NCBI GenBank assembly: GCA_014155875.1
Contig: JACEFZ010017415.1
Span: forward strand, 291,001 to 355,000
DNA length: 64,000 nucleotides
Source: Cepaea nemoralis
Taxonomy: Eukaryota > Mollusca > Gastropoda > Stylommatophora > Helicidae
Reading direction: 5' to 3'
Part shown: piece by piece, positions 47,311 to 58,904 of the stretch
How positions within the stretch are numbered: position 1 is the first letter of the stretch
How the letters are laid out: each line of letters starts with the position of its first letter
Notes under the pieces: model-generated
Database searches by the model: none
What the model was told of the DNA's origin: nothing
What the model saw: only the letters and a program-made list of their open reading frames with translations
Program-made: the position numbers and the translations under genes

Positions 47311-48182
47311 GATAAGGCAGAGCAATGAATCAAAACTGTCTGATAAAAGGTTAAATAAACAAAATAATCCCTTTTCGCCAACTGTTCCCTGAAAACCACC
47401 ATGAAGTTAGCGGTCAGGTACAGCTAGCAGGTCCATGCCATGGCAGTATGTCGTAATGAAGTCCATGCATAGCGGCATATTGGCCATATATTCACAGGAT
47501 CATAATTTCTTGGCCAAATGTCACTCGACTGTTGATGTAGCCACTGCAAGCCATGAATCCTATGGATTTGACTGATTAATTGATTGACTGGTTTATCAAC
47601 GGCTACTGACGTCCTCACACATGGAGCATAATCAGGTCTCTCTCAGAAGATACTGAATGTTTCCAATGCGCACTAATGATGAATGCATCTATGTAGTCCC
47701 GGCCTATATATCTCGCTACTGCGACAGGGGTTAGATGACATTTCTGGTAGCAACGCTATCAGACTGGGTAGACCTTACAGCCATACCGGTATGGTAAAGG
47801 CCCTCCATTAGGATGGAACTCTGCTCCGGAAAGGCACTGCACGAGTTAATGGGATTACCACCCACGGGCACAACTAAAGGCACTTCTCAATGAAGGTGGT
47901 ACCACCTCTTCAAGTAACACTGGCAGCCGCAGCTGTTTATAATGCCATAAAGCTTACAAGTAACACAATATGCCGACGGAGCATGTGTACGCGTGTGACT
48001 GGGTGCACGTACAAGAGTGCACTTATCTAGCCCTAGAGATAACACAGAAATTCATGAAAGGGTCCAAGTACGGGTACTTTTCCACTAGATATCTCTTCAC
48101 TGATAGACATGGGCCCTGGGAGAGGGTAGAGAAACAGATGAGATAGTCAGACAAGAATAAACTAGTAGTAGTATTACTTAAT
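47311..48182. other. Unassigned unique sequence
   Basis: Nothing recognised. Confidence 0.5.
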
Positions 48183-48900
48183 TCATATCATCACCAAGTG
48201 CCATGCCGACTGGCGTAGGCGTTCATTACTTTCCACAGATCTCGGTCTTTGGTTTTCTGGATCAACTCTGACGTTGATATTCCTCCATGCCATCGTCGCA
48301 ATCCATCCAGCATCATTTCTCGTGGTCTGCCTCTGCCTCTCTTCCCCTCTATCTTTCCAGTTGTCACGATGTTCTCCAGCGCATCTCTTCTCATAACATG
48401 ACCAAAACACGCTGTTTGTCTCTTTCTTATTATTGTATATAATGTTTTAGTTTCGTTAGCCTCTTTACGGTATTTGTTGTTAGTTACTTTGGCAACCCAA
48501 GGAATTCGCAACATTCATCTAAGGAACCACATCTCTGCTGCTTCCAATCTCTTCCTAATTTGTTCATTTATATTCCAAGATTCACAGCCATACAGCAAAA
48601 CAGGTTCTATACAGCTCTTCAGCACTCTCTTTCTTACATTCAATGATAGTGACTTATTGCATAAGATATTCTTCATTTTCTGAAATGCGGCCTTTGCTTG
48701 CCCTATCCTGCTCTTGATCTCTGTTGTGCATCTTCCATTTGATGTTATAAATATCCCTAGATATTTAGAACTATCCACTTGGTGACGAATGTTCCCTTCA
48801 ATCTCTATTTCACATTTGGGTGTCACCTGTTTCTTTAACATTACTATTGTTACTGTTTTCTTGATATTTAAGGAGTCCTTTCTTTACGCTCTCTTACTAC
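48183..48900 (-). pseudogene. RTE-like reverse transcriptase, C-terminal third
   Basis: From 48900 down: SLNIKKTVTIVMLKKQVTP, SSKYLGIFITSNGRCTTEIK, GQAKAAFQKMKNILC, VLKSCIEPVLLYGCESWNIN and EAAEMWFLR, then after a single frameshift MLRIPWVAKV, RQTACFGHVMRRDALENIVT, KRGRGRPREMMLDGL and STSELIQKTKDRDLW. This is the complete thumb and C-terminal region after YADD, with little decay, so it is one of the younger RTE copies. The 5' part (endonuclease, RT core) is missing. Confidence 0.87.
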
Positions 48901-49440
48901 AATTTTCAACTATTTAATTCATATAAAACAGAAAAATGTGCTGTGTGTATGTTTGGATTTCCCCCTTCTTCTTCTAACACCGTCAGATGTCATTTTGAAC
49001 ATAGTTTGAAACAGTAGCACTAGTCAACTAGAGGCTGCTGATATTTCCAAAGAACTTGCCCTCAAATGAAGGAAATTCAAGCCAAAGTAATTGTCTATGT
49101 TCTGCATATGTTAGACACTCTTGCAGGCAATGTCACTTCCCAGTTCCACAGATGTTTTAATCAATATCGCCTAAATTTAGTTTATTGTAAAAGTTTTATT
49201 TCGCCCTTTTATATCTTTTGCGGAGTCTGAAGATTACTACTTATTCACTTCGGTGGATTTAGCAACATGCATAATCTTTATGGTGGCTTGGATGCTCTGA
49301 TTTCACACTTGCTTCTACAAGTGCTTCTTATAAGCCTCTTGGTCTCGTCATAGGTTATGTCTATGTCAGACTGAGGTTGTCAGTTACTCCAAATTGCCGG
49401 CTTCAAATGTTTCTATAATAGGCGACATCTGTGAATGGCG
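48901..49440. other. Unassigned sequence
   Basis: Nothing firmly recognised. The stretch FNSYKTEKCAVCMFG at 48.91 kb is faintly RT-like but too short to call. Confidence 0.4.
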
Positions 49441-49980
49441 ATTCTCTTTCGCGACACGCGGTGTTTAAGTGACATATTAGGTCACGAGAGAAATTTTATT
49501 TTCTGTGGCGATTTCAACGCTAAAGGCAGATCATGGGGAAACATTTCCTCCAACACATAGGGGGAGGAGATCGAGACTGCACTTGAAACCATGGACCTGG
49601 TTTGTATCAACAGTGTCTGTGTCACCAGGACAGCAAGTCGTCCAGGTGATGAGGAGAGTGTTATTGATCTGGCGCTGGTTTCTCCTTCATTCACTACAGT
49701 GTGTAGATGGGGTGTCCTAGGGTACCAAGGCAGCGACCACCAACCTTACAGCATATTGGTGGAGAAAGCCACAAGTCAACGGTCAAGACGTTCCAGTGTG
49801 ACAGTACAGGGCAAGATGTGATGAGTACAATCAGGCGCGTGAAGCGCAGACAGCTTCAGTGCAGGAAAAAAAAAGCTGGAAGCAGCCACCTTGGTGGAAT
49901 TTTGAAGTGGAAAAGGCCTGGGTGGATAAGCGTAGTGCTGTAAGGAAATGGTAAAACGCCAAGAAGAACAGTCTCCCATC
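49441..49980 (+). pseudogene. RNase H-bearing non-LTR element: endonuclease domain
   Basis: GHERNFIFCGDFNAKGRSWG holds the catalytic GDFN motif (49507-49518), then LETMDLVCIN, ESVIDLALVSPSF and LGYQGSDHQPYSILVE with the SDH motif (49732-49740). The linker follows in other frames (SADSFSAGKKKLEAATLVEF; EKAWVDKRSAVRKW). The N-terminal half of the endonuclease is missing. This is the 5' end of a composite reaching 53.37 kb. Confidence 0.82.
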
Positions 49981-49998
49981 CTAGTCCTTGCATGCACT

Positions 49999-50000
<2 letters not shown>

Positions 50001-50092
<92 letters not shown>
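50001..50092. repeat. (GA)n microsatellite inside the retroelement
   Basis: 46 GA dinucleotides between the linker and the RT start, where the coding frame would otherwise continue. Confidence 0.98.
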
Positions 50093-50096
<4 letters not shown>

Positions 50097-50525
50097 CACA
50101 CAAAATAGGTTACTGTGGTTACAAGTGAAAAATGGGCAGGGGGTACGTCAAAGAGTAAGCACAGACAAGTCACTGAAATTGTTCTGGCGACTACATAAAA
50201 GCATGAGTGGGGTAGTCAAGAATAAGAGTATTCCTGACTTCCAAGGTGCTGACCTAATCTGGCAGAGGATTGACGAGAACAAGGGCAAAGCCCTATTCGA
50301 ACGCTATCTAGAGTTGAGCAACCAGACAGACACGAGAGGCCGAAATCTTGCCAAGGAGGTCACCTCAGACAGGTGCAAGGCCCAGAACATTTCGGATGAA
50401 GACACAGTGACAGTGAAAGAAATGAAGACTGTGCTTCGACAAACAAACAACAGCGCTCAAGGGCCAGATGGCATAAGATACGACGACATCAATATGTATA
50501 CCGACAACGAACTAGAGAAACTAGC
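50093..50525 (+). pseudogene. Same non-LTR element: RT N-terminal region
   Basis: SLKLFWRLHKSMSGVVKNKS, FQGADLIWQRIDENKGKALF and VKEMKTVLRQTNNSAQGPDG followed by IRYDDINM: the linker and first RT motif (NNSAxGPDGI) of jockey/I-type elements. The frame is intact across this segment and ends where a foreign coiled-coil segment begins. Confidence 0.8.
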
Positions 50526-51300
50526 AGACAAATCAAAACTAACCTGCGCTATAAAGAGGCTAGGAGGCAGTACGAGGCCACCAATCGACTCATAAAAAGC
50601 GACAAAGCGAAACTTGAAGGCCAACTGAAGGACATGCGATCAAAGTTCAACAGCATGGAAGCAGAAAAAGACAAGACGCAGGAAATACAGATAACGGCCG
50701 TTCAGCGCATCCTGGACGAAATGAAGCAAGTTCAATAGAAGACAAAGCAGGATGTCGCTCGAATGACTGCTTTAAAGGCTGAGAATGAAAAACAGCTAGT
50801 AAAAATACAAGATATGAAAGAAAGGACATCAGATACTCTACTAGAGATAATAGCACGGTTCAGTACCCAGACAGCCACAATCGGACCAGAAGATGCAAGA
50901 GCACAGAGAGAAGAAAAAGCAACAGAGGAAGGACGATATCGCTCCCCACCAAGATCGAACTGGCGAACCGCCCACAACACACGAAATCAAGGAAGACCAA
51001 GAAGACGCCCAAACGATCACAATTACTGCAGAATAGAGAACGAGAGGTAAATCTCCCTGAAGGAAACAGCACCATATGACGGGGTGGGCACACAACAACT
51101 CCAGGCCTCAACAAGTGCGCGAATCTGTCCAGACGTGAAAAACCTCATCAAGAAAGTAACGAACGCAATCAATCCATAAGAAGCCGGGAAGCTGACAACA
51201 AGCAGCCCAAAGTACGTAAGACAAACTACAAGCTACACCATAAACACGCCTACATAGCTAAGTCGAAAACTCGAAGGCTGAAAGGGGGTAATCGTACCAA
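50526..51300 (+). other. Inserted coiled-coil, Arg-rich ORF segment (Gag/ORF1p-like?)
   Basis: A frame open except for one TAG (50736-50738) reads RYKEARRQYEATNRLIKSDK, AKLEGQLKDMRSKFNSMEAE, ITAVQRILDEMKQVQ, then ALKAENEKQLVKIQDMKERT and a basic tail (RSNWRTAHNTRNQGRPRRRP) ending near 51047. Heptad-like charge patterning predicts a coiled coil; a basic C-terminus suits nucleic-acid binding. This resembles ORF1/Gag proteins of retroelements, not RT, and it sits where RT fingers motifs should be. 51051-51300 is unassigned. I found no clear target duplication, so the mechanism is open. Confidence 0.55.
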
Positions 51301-52640
51301 AAATTGGAATGGATTGGAGTGCTAGCATCAAGGAGGAGTGGTTACACAGATATCTGATTCCCTTGCAGAAGCCCGGCAAAGACCACACACAAATTCAGGG
51401 ATATCGAGTAATAACCATGCAGAACACAATAGAAAGCTGCTGGAGAAGTTAATTGCCAGAAAAATATCAAGCCAGCTGGAGAGGCAAGGTGTTTTTCCAT
51501 CTACCATGGGAGGGTACTGTCCAAAAAGAAAAACCTGGACCAATGCAAGAGTTTTTACCCATGATGTCTATGAAGGTTTCCACTCAGGCATTGAAACATT
51601 TGCTGCAGCGATTGATCTTGAGGACGAGTACAACAGAGTACCGTTGGATTTCTTAATGTTTCAGTTTCTTGAACTCAAGATAAGTTCTTTCCTCCTTAGT
51701 TGGATCGCTGCAGCCCTCTTCCAATGGAAAGTAGTCTTTAGATGTGGCAGTTGGGACTTCAGAACCAACAACAATATATCCTGGCCTACCACAGGGATCA
51801 CCATTACCTCCGGTGCTTTTCAACGCCTACACAATGAGAATCACCAGCGAGCAAATCATAGGACCGGGGAGGACATTGTCATATGCAGACGATGTTTTAG
51901 TGTATCGACAGGGTAAGGATAGAGATCAGGTTGCTCTAGAACTACAAACCGAACTCAATCGCATAAGCACTTTGTGTGTTGAAGCTGGGGCAATGGTCAA
52001 CCCAACAAAGGCAACAGTGACATGGTTCTCTTTAAATAACCGTATTGTCAACACCCCAACGCCAACTGTAATGCTGTGTTCAGAGACGATGGAAAGAACG
52101 CAGGCGATGAATTACCTGGGGATACGATGTGATTGAAGCCTAGCTTATACTGAGCACGTAGACCAGGTGATAACAAAGGAGAAGCGGGGCTTGGCTGCGA
52201 TACGGGTGATGGCGGTGGCAAACTGTGAGCAGCGCCATCTATGTCTTCTTTACGAGGGTCTGGTCCTTTCTGTTCTGGAGTATGCAATGGCGATCCTGAC
52301 TCTCAGCCATAAGCAGATAGAAAGGATGGAAAGGATACAGAACGAAGCCATGCGCATCATTCTTGGATGCACAAGAGATACAGCATGCAGGGCGATGCGC
52401 TACCTTCTTGATTTTCCAACCATGAGGAACAGAATACAAATTTGCCAAGCACGTGCCTATCTCAGAGTCAATGCAAACACACAACATCCACTGCATAGCG
52501 AGATTAAGAAGGTAAAGGGCAGCAGGTTAAAAAGAGGAAAGTCGTGGATGGGGCAAGCCGAAGACATTCTTCAGCAGGTGTGTTCACTTGAGGACTTAGA
52601 ACCTGGCGAGGAGTGGGTACAAGTGCCAACAGAGTTCTGA
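51301..52640 (+). pseudogene. Same non-LTR element: RT fingers, palm and thumb
   Basis: YLIPLQKPGKDHTQIQGYRV (one frame), KLLEKLIARKISSQLERQGV, GIETFAAAIDLEDEYNRVPL (palm motif A), GLPQGSPLPPVLFNAYTMRI, LSYADDVLVYRQGKDRDQVA (YADD at 51882-51893, intact), MNYLGIRCD then a TGA stop, SVLEYAMAILTLSHKQIERM, GSRLKRGKSWMGQAEDILQQ. Frameshifts lie near 51400 and 51760. The YADD active site survives, but stops, frameshifts and the coiled-coil insertion make the protein unmakeable. Confidence 0.88.
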
Positions 52641-53342
52641 AAATCCTTTTCAGTGTGCATCCAACTAGATAGGAAATGCAGACAAGAAAATCCAGCTGCT
52701 GTGGAGGTGGAAGTACAGGCTATGATCTTCGAGAATTCTTTAGAGGGTGATGCTGTCATTTACATGGATGGGTCGGCCGTCCGAGGAGTGAGAAGTTCAT
52801 GTTCCTTTACGGCTCAGGCCGGCGGGAAAACTGTGAAGGAAGAGTCTGGCGATTTTGCTTTGACCACATGCAGCCTGACTATGGATGTCATGGCAGTTAG
52901 TAAAGCAATAAGATGGCTCGAGACACAGACATTCAATCGGGAATGTGTCCTTAGTGACCCAATGAGTATGCTCAGGAGGAGAGAGATGAGGTGGGTCCGA
53001 AGAGAGTGGCTGCTGTCTCTGAAGCGGTCTCTGCTGGCAAAGATTAGTTTCATCTTCGTGCCAGGGCATGCGGGCGTACAAGGGAATGAGCAGGCTGATA
53101 GGCTTGCAGGTAGGGCTACTGTGGAAAGTGGACGAGCCATGGACCAGGCAGACATTCTGAATGCTCTACGAGAAATACCATTGTCAGGCTGCGAGAACAG
53201 CAAGTTAAAAGAGGTGTGGCCAAACAAGACACTACGCAGGAGCCAAAAAAGTGTAATAAACCAACACAGAACAGGTGTCGTGAGCAGCCACACGCTGTGG
53301 GATTTACTGAGGAGGGGATCCGAACATTTATGGACTGAATGA
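52641..53342 (+). pseudogene. Same non-LTR element: RNase H domain
   Basis: One open frame: IQLDRKCRQENPAAVEVEVQ, VIYMDGSAVRG (Asp at 52767), LTMDVMAVSKAIRWLETQ (the catalytic Glu is Asp, 52884), VLSDPMSML (Asp at 52956), ISFIFVPGHAGVQGNEQADR (His at 53068, Asp at 53098), NQHRTGVVSSHTLWDLLRRG. RNase H digests the RNA strand during reverse transcription. Non-LTR elements with a C-terminal RNase H belong to the I-type group of clades. The 3' block tatggactgaatgaggatga follows. Confidence 0.88.
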
Positions 53343-53499
53343 GGATGATCTGTTGACTAACTTCCCTGCCAATTTGTTAGTCTCTTCATTTCCAGGCACA
53401 TTGCAAAGTGACGGGAACCTTACGTACTGCAATGCTTTTAGATGCCTTAGGTCACCTAGTTCTGGACTGTTTTCGCTCTTCAGTGGTGAAACAACTGAC

Positions 53500-55230
53500 C
53501 CTACATTTGTGCAGAGATCTGTGTGTTTCTACTTGTCTCTACCAACAACATTACTGCTGCATTGTTCTACTTATTTGTTTCTACCAACACCTTACTGCTG
53601 CATTGTTCTACTTATTTGTTTCTACCAACACCTTACTGCTGCATTGTTCTACTTATTTGTCTCTACCAACATTCCTGCTGCATTGTTCTACTTATTTGTC
53701 TTTACCAACAACATTACTGCTGCATTGTTCTACTTATTTGTTTCTACCAACAACATTACTGCTGCATTGTTCTACTGATTTGTTTCTACCAACAACATTA
53801 CTGCTGCATTGTTCTACTTATGTGTCTCTACCAACAACATTACTGCTGCATTGTTCTACTTATTTGTCTTTACCAACAACATTACTGCTGCATTGTTCTA
53901 TTTATTTGTTTCTACCAACAACATTACTTCTGCATTGTTCTATTTATTTGTTTCTACCAACAACATTACTGCTGCATTGTTCTACTTATTTGTTTCTACC
54001 AACAACATTACTGCTGCATTGTTCTACTTATGTGTCTCTACCAACAACATTACTGCTGCATTGTTCTACTTATTTGTTTCTACCAACAACATTACTGCTG
54101 CATTGTTCTACTTATTTGTCTTTACCAACAACATTACTGCTGCATTGTTCTATTTATTTGTTTCTACCAACAACATTACTGCTGCATTGTTCTACTTATG
54201 TGTCTCTACCAACAACATTACTGCTGCATTGTTCTACTTATTTGTCTTTACCAACAACATTACTGCTGCATTGTTCTATTTATTTGTTTCTACCAACAAC
54301 ATTACTGCTGCATTGTTCTATTTATTTGTTTCTACCAACAACATTACTGCTGCATTGTTCTACTTATTTGTTTCTACCAACAACATTACTGCTGCATTGT
54401 TCTACTTATGTGTCTCTACCAACAACATTACTGCTGCATTGTTCTACTTATTTGTCTCTACCAACAACATTACTGCTGCATTGTTCTACTTATATGTCTT
54501 TACCAACAACATTACTGCTGCATTGTTCTATTTATTTGTCTCTACCAACATTACTGCTGCATTGTTCTACTTATTTGTCTCTACCAACAACATTACTGCT
54601 GCATTGTTCTACTTATTTGTCTCTACCAACAACATTACTGCTGCATTGTTCTACTTATTTGTCTCTACCAACAACATTACTGCTGCATTGTTCTACTTAT
54701 TTGTCTCTACCAACAACATTACTGCTGCATTGTTCTATTTATTTGTCTCTACCAACATTACTGCTGCATTGTTCTACTTATTTGTCTCTACCAACAACAT
54801 TACTGCTGCATTGTTCTACTTATTTGTCTCTACCAACAACATTACTGCTGCATTGTTCTACTTATTTGTCTCTACCAACAACATTACTGCTGCATTGTTC
54901 TACTTATTTGTCTCTACCAACAACATTACTGCTGCATTGTTCTACTTATTTGTCTCTACCAACAACATTACTGCTGCATTGTTCTACTTATTTGTCTTTA
55001 CCAACAACATTACTGCTGCATTGTTCTACTTATTTGTCTTTACCAACAACATTACTGCTGCATTGTTCTACTTATTTGTCTCTACCAACAACATTACTGC
55101 TGCATTGTTCTACTTATTTGTCTCTACCAACAACATTACTGCTGCACTGTTCTTATTTGTCTCTACCAACAACATTACTGCTGCGTTGTTCTACTTATTT
55201 GTCTGTACGGACAGCATTACTGCTGCAGTT
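53500..55230. repeat. 42-bp minisatellite, about 40 copies
   Basis: Unit ctgctgcattgttctactta, tttgtctctaccaacaacat, ta. Variants are cttatttg/cttatgtg/tttatttg and gtctcta/gtcttta/gtttcta. Three plus-strand frames stay open for 480-675 codons at once because the unit is 14 codons; none is credible. It starts about 130 bp after the retroelement end. Confidence 0.97.
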
Positions 55231-56454
55231 TTCCGAGCCTCTATCCATGCTCCTAAGTTACGTTAACAATGTCCAGTTGTCACTGATTGTTTACTTTGCT
55301 TCGTTTTTTTTTAAAATTCAGAATTCCTCCACAGTACTTGTTTTGTTTTTTTTACATGGCAAATCTACTTCGATAATATCGTTTGTAATTCCACATAGTA
55401 GACACCTTGCAGTCTTGACAGACCAAAGTATGTGAGTGAAATGTGGCCAATATTCCATCACAATGTCTGGGCAGAGCTTCAGAGATCATGTGATGCCCAA
55501 ACGACATGATCCCTCCCTCGGCCTAGTCTTGTGTATTCCAGAGGAATGGGTAACCAATACGTCTGGCACAAGGTAGGCTGCAGACGCTGGCGGCTCAGCG
55601 TCAATCCACCGAGACCTCACCACCACGAGCCGGTGGCGAGTTTTGGCCAGACCCTGACACCCAAGGGACCCGGCTTAGAGGCGTTCAGCCATGTCCCACA
55701 GGTGAGGGCCTTGTACGTGCCCGGACCATGAGGGCGCGCACATCTGTCATCACAAGTGTCCGGACCTGTGGAAAGCGTGCACTATCGTCAGACTCCCCGC
55801 CTGACTTATAGCGGTCCCCGCGACCAGCGGGAATAGGCCCGCCATAGCTACCGCAGGAGATATTTCCTGTCTATTTATGGAATATTCATCATCATTACTA
55901 GTCTGTGGTCACTGCCTCTTGACAGATCAAGCATTTGGCGATCGATTCTACGGAGGATGTCTGCTGTGCAGAAGGCCACATCTGCAGTCGAAGTCTCCTA
56001 GAGTAGAAGCTCGGCTTCTCATATGGTTTGTTGAATAGATGAATATATTTGCCATCCTCCATTTCGTCTCCTCTGTTGTCCGTCCATGTCTGGATATCCC
56101 CATCTTTCTAGCAGCTGTTAAGTTCTCTAACTACTGAGCCGTTTGTGTCATTTATGTCCCCGCCTTTCAGGCAGGTAGATATTAATTTGCTGGATTACAT
56201 TGATTATCAATTCTGATTTTCCCTTCCTCCATCAATCCCTATAATTTATTACTCCTTATTAGAGTTCATTGATACTTCATTGCTTGTTACCGACTTTCGC
56301 ATACGTATTCGAACCCCCTCTCTTGTGTCCTTCGCTGTCGGAAGGTATGGTCTGATACCCTCTGTTTTGAGCAATGAGGTGTCTCTTGGATGCACGACAC
56401 ATGAATTTTGTCTTTATAAAGGTGATGTCTGAAGGGGACATGGGCATTCTGCTG
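55231..56454. other. Unassigned sequence with a short antisense 28S-like block
   Basis: At 55669-55702 the minus strand reads cctgtgggacatggctgaac then gcctctaag, close to the conserved 28S rRNA segment around TGACTGAACGCCTCTAAG. Neighbouring sequence does not look like rRNA to me. The 55.5-55.86 kb part is GC-rich; nothing else recognised. Confidence 0.35.
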
Positions 56455-57090
56455 TTGTATGTTGAGTGTCAAGAATGATTGGTCAGTGGCACTGTTGTGT
56501 GTCGAGTGTCAAGAATTATTTGTGGTCAGTGGCACTGTTGTGTGTCGAGTGTCAGGAATTATTGGTGGTCAGTGGCACTGTTGTGTGTCGAGTGTCAGGA
56601 AATATTGGTGGTCAGTGGCACTGTTGTGTGTCGAGTGTCAGGAATGATTGGTCAGTGGCACTGTTGTGTGTCGAGTGTCAGGAATGATTGGTTAGTGGCA
56701 CTGTTGTGTGTCGAGTGTCAGGAATTATTGCTGGTCAGTGGCACTGTTGTGTGTCGAGTGTCAGGAATTATTGCTGGTCAGTGGCACTGTTGTGTGTCGA
56801 TTGTCAGGAATTATTGCTGGTCAGTGGCACTGTTGTGTGTCGAGTGTCAGGAATTATTGCTGGTCAATGGCACTGTTGTGTGTCGAGTGTCAGGAATTAT
56901 TGCTGGTCAGTGGCACTGTTGTGTGTCGATTTTCAGGAATAATTGGTCAGTGGCACTGTTGTGTGTCGAGTGACAGGAATGATTGGTTAGTGGCACTGTT
57001 GTGTGTCGAGTGTCAGGAATTATTGGTGGTCAGTGGCACTGTTGTGTATCGAGTGTCAGGAATGATTGGTTAGTGGCACTGTTGCTCTGT
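56455..57090. repeat. 40/43-bp minisatellite, about 15 copies
   Basis: Unit cactgttgtgtgtcgagtgt, cagg, then aatgattggtcagtgg (40 bp) or aattattggtggtcagtgg (43 bp). The two lengths are interspersed. Confidence 0.95.
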
Positions 57091-57214
57091 ACGCTGACAC
57101 CACAGAACTTGTTTGGACTCATGTGAGGCGCAAGGGGTGTTTGGGGGCTGTACTATCACCGCCTGGCGGGACTCCAAGGGATTTGCACCATTCTGCTTTC
57201 TTTTAAACTTAATA

Positions 57215-57925
57215 GCCTCAACCCAATTGAATAGTGAAAATCACAACTTATATCTTAACACAGCAAAAACAAAGATAATGCATACAGATAAAACTACTAT
57301 GGAGAAAGAAATATATGTTGATGAGGGAAAATTGGAGGTGGTGGGAAAATTTTGAATATCTTGGGTCAATGATTACCAACAACGGTGACATTATGAAAGA
57401 AATACGACTATCAATTGCTCTTCAAAGACTAAAACAACTGAATAAATTATGGAGTGGGACAGACAGAACTACAAAAATTAGATTTTTAAGAGCATGCATC
57501 TTTCCCATTGCAACATACGCCTGTGAGACCTGGACACTTACTAAACATGCTGAACAGCGCATAAAATGCCTTTGAATATAAATGTTATTGACGAGTTCTA
57601 AGAATATCTTGGGTAAAGAAAAGAACAAATGCATCCATACTTAAAGAATTGAATATTGAAGAAGGTTGGCTATTAAAGACGATAAAACAAAGACAATTGA
57701 AATATTTTGGTCACTTGAAAGGTCACGAAAGTTTGGAGAGAACAATAATGGAGGGGTATATGCCTGGGAAGAGAGGAAGAGGAAGGAGAAGGAGAAGATA
57801 GATGCAGGATGTGGCGGATGATCTCCAGATGGGTGTATCGGACGCGGGACATCTTACTTATGATCGAAAGGTTTTCCGGAAGGTTGTTATGGGAGCGAGG
57901 TTCTGTAAAGGATATGCCACTGAAT
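57215..57925 (+). pseudogene. RTE-like reverse transcriptase, C-terminal part
   Basis: NTAKTKIMHTDKTTMEKEIY and DEGKLEVVGKF in one frame, then FEYLGSMITNNGDIMKEIRL, ALQRLKQLNKLWSGTDRTTK, ACIFPIATYACETWTLTKHA, then after further shifts RISWVKKRTNASILKELNIE, RQLKYFGHLKGHESLERTIM and GKRGRGRRRRRWMQDVADDL. These are the post-YADD motifs of a non-LTR RT, from a family different from the 48-kb and 33-kb copies. Two frameshifts. The 5' part is missing; it ends at an aatgaatgaat run near 57930. The interval 57926-58189 is unassigned. Confidence 0.85.
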
Positions 57926-58189
57926 GAATGAATATTTTCTTTTAATTTTCGAGGTCTTTGTTAAGCAAGCTACACTGCTCTGTTTCGTCAAGCATATGGC
58001 TTAAGTGCACCTAATTGCGACAAGCATTGTTTTCGAATCAGCTTTTCGTATTTGACTGTCCCCACTCGACCTACAAGGCAGCAGATTCGGATCTCACTTC
58101 GATGTGCCGTCTCCTTGTTCGACATGGAAGACACTACTATAGTAGCTAAACTTGTCATTAGAACAGGCAAGCTGCTATACCACTTCAAG

Positions 58190-58350
58190 ATGGGGTTGTG
58201 TGTGCGTGTATGAGTTGTGTGTGCGTGTATGAGTTGTGTGTGCGTGTATGAGTGTTGTGTGTGCGTGTATGAGTGTTGTGTGTGCGTGTATGAGTGTTGT
58301 GTGTGCGTGTATGAGTGTTGTGTGTGCGTGTATGAGTTGTGTGTGCGTGC
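58190..58350. repeat. Short tandem repeat, 19-24 bp units, about 7 copies
   Basis: gttgtgtgtgcgtgtatgag with or without an extra 'tgtt'. Confidence 0.92.
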
Positions 58351-58566
58351 CTACCTTTCTTGCTGCATGCGGGTTTGTGTGTGAAGGAATGCACGTATGA
58401 GGTTATGTACGTAACTCTCTCTCTCTCTCCCTCTCTGTTCGAGCGTGCCTGTGTATGTGTGTAATGATAGATAGTGAAAGACAGACAATGCTACTGACAA
58501 TGAGCCAGCGAATGTGAGGGAAACTGAGCACGCGCGCGTACGCGCACATGTGTGTGAGTGTGTGTG

Positions 58567-58668
<102 letters not shown>

Positions 58669-58904
58669 TCAGGGCGTGAGATCTGCACGAGGTCATGAAT
58701 CACCCAGAAACACCGCTTCCCACTTGCCCGCCCGAAGACAGATTCACATGTTAAGCCGACACGTCCGGGCCGGTGGAGATGGCTACATAAGAAAGCATGT
58801 TCCGGAAGGCAACAGGTGTCGCATACCTGACATAGCACATACAGGCCGGCAAGTATGGCGTCACTCATGTCATGTCGCTGACGTTGAAGATACGTAGATT
58901 TTAA

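Noticed and set aside
53408..55435. 675-, 577- and 485-residue overlapping ORFs rich in Leu, Cys and Tyr (membrane-like)
   Set aside because: Three frames of the same 42-bp minisatellite; hydrophobicity is a by-product of T-rich units.
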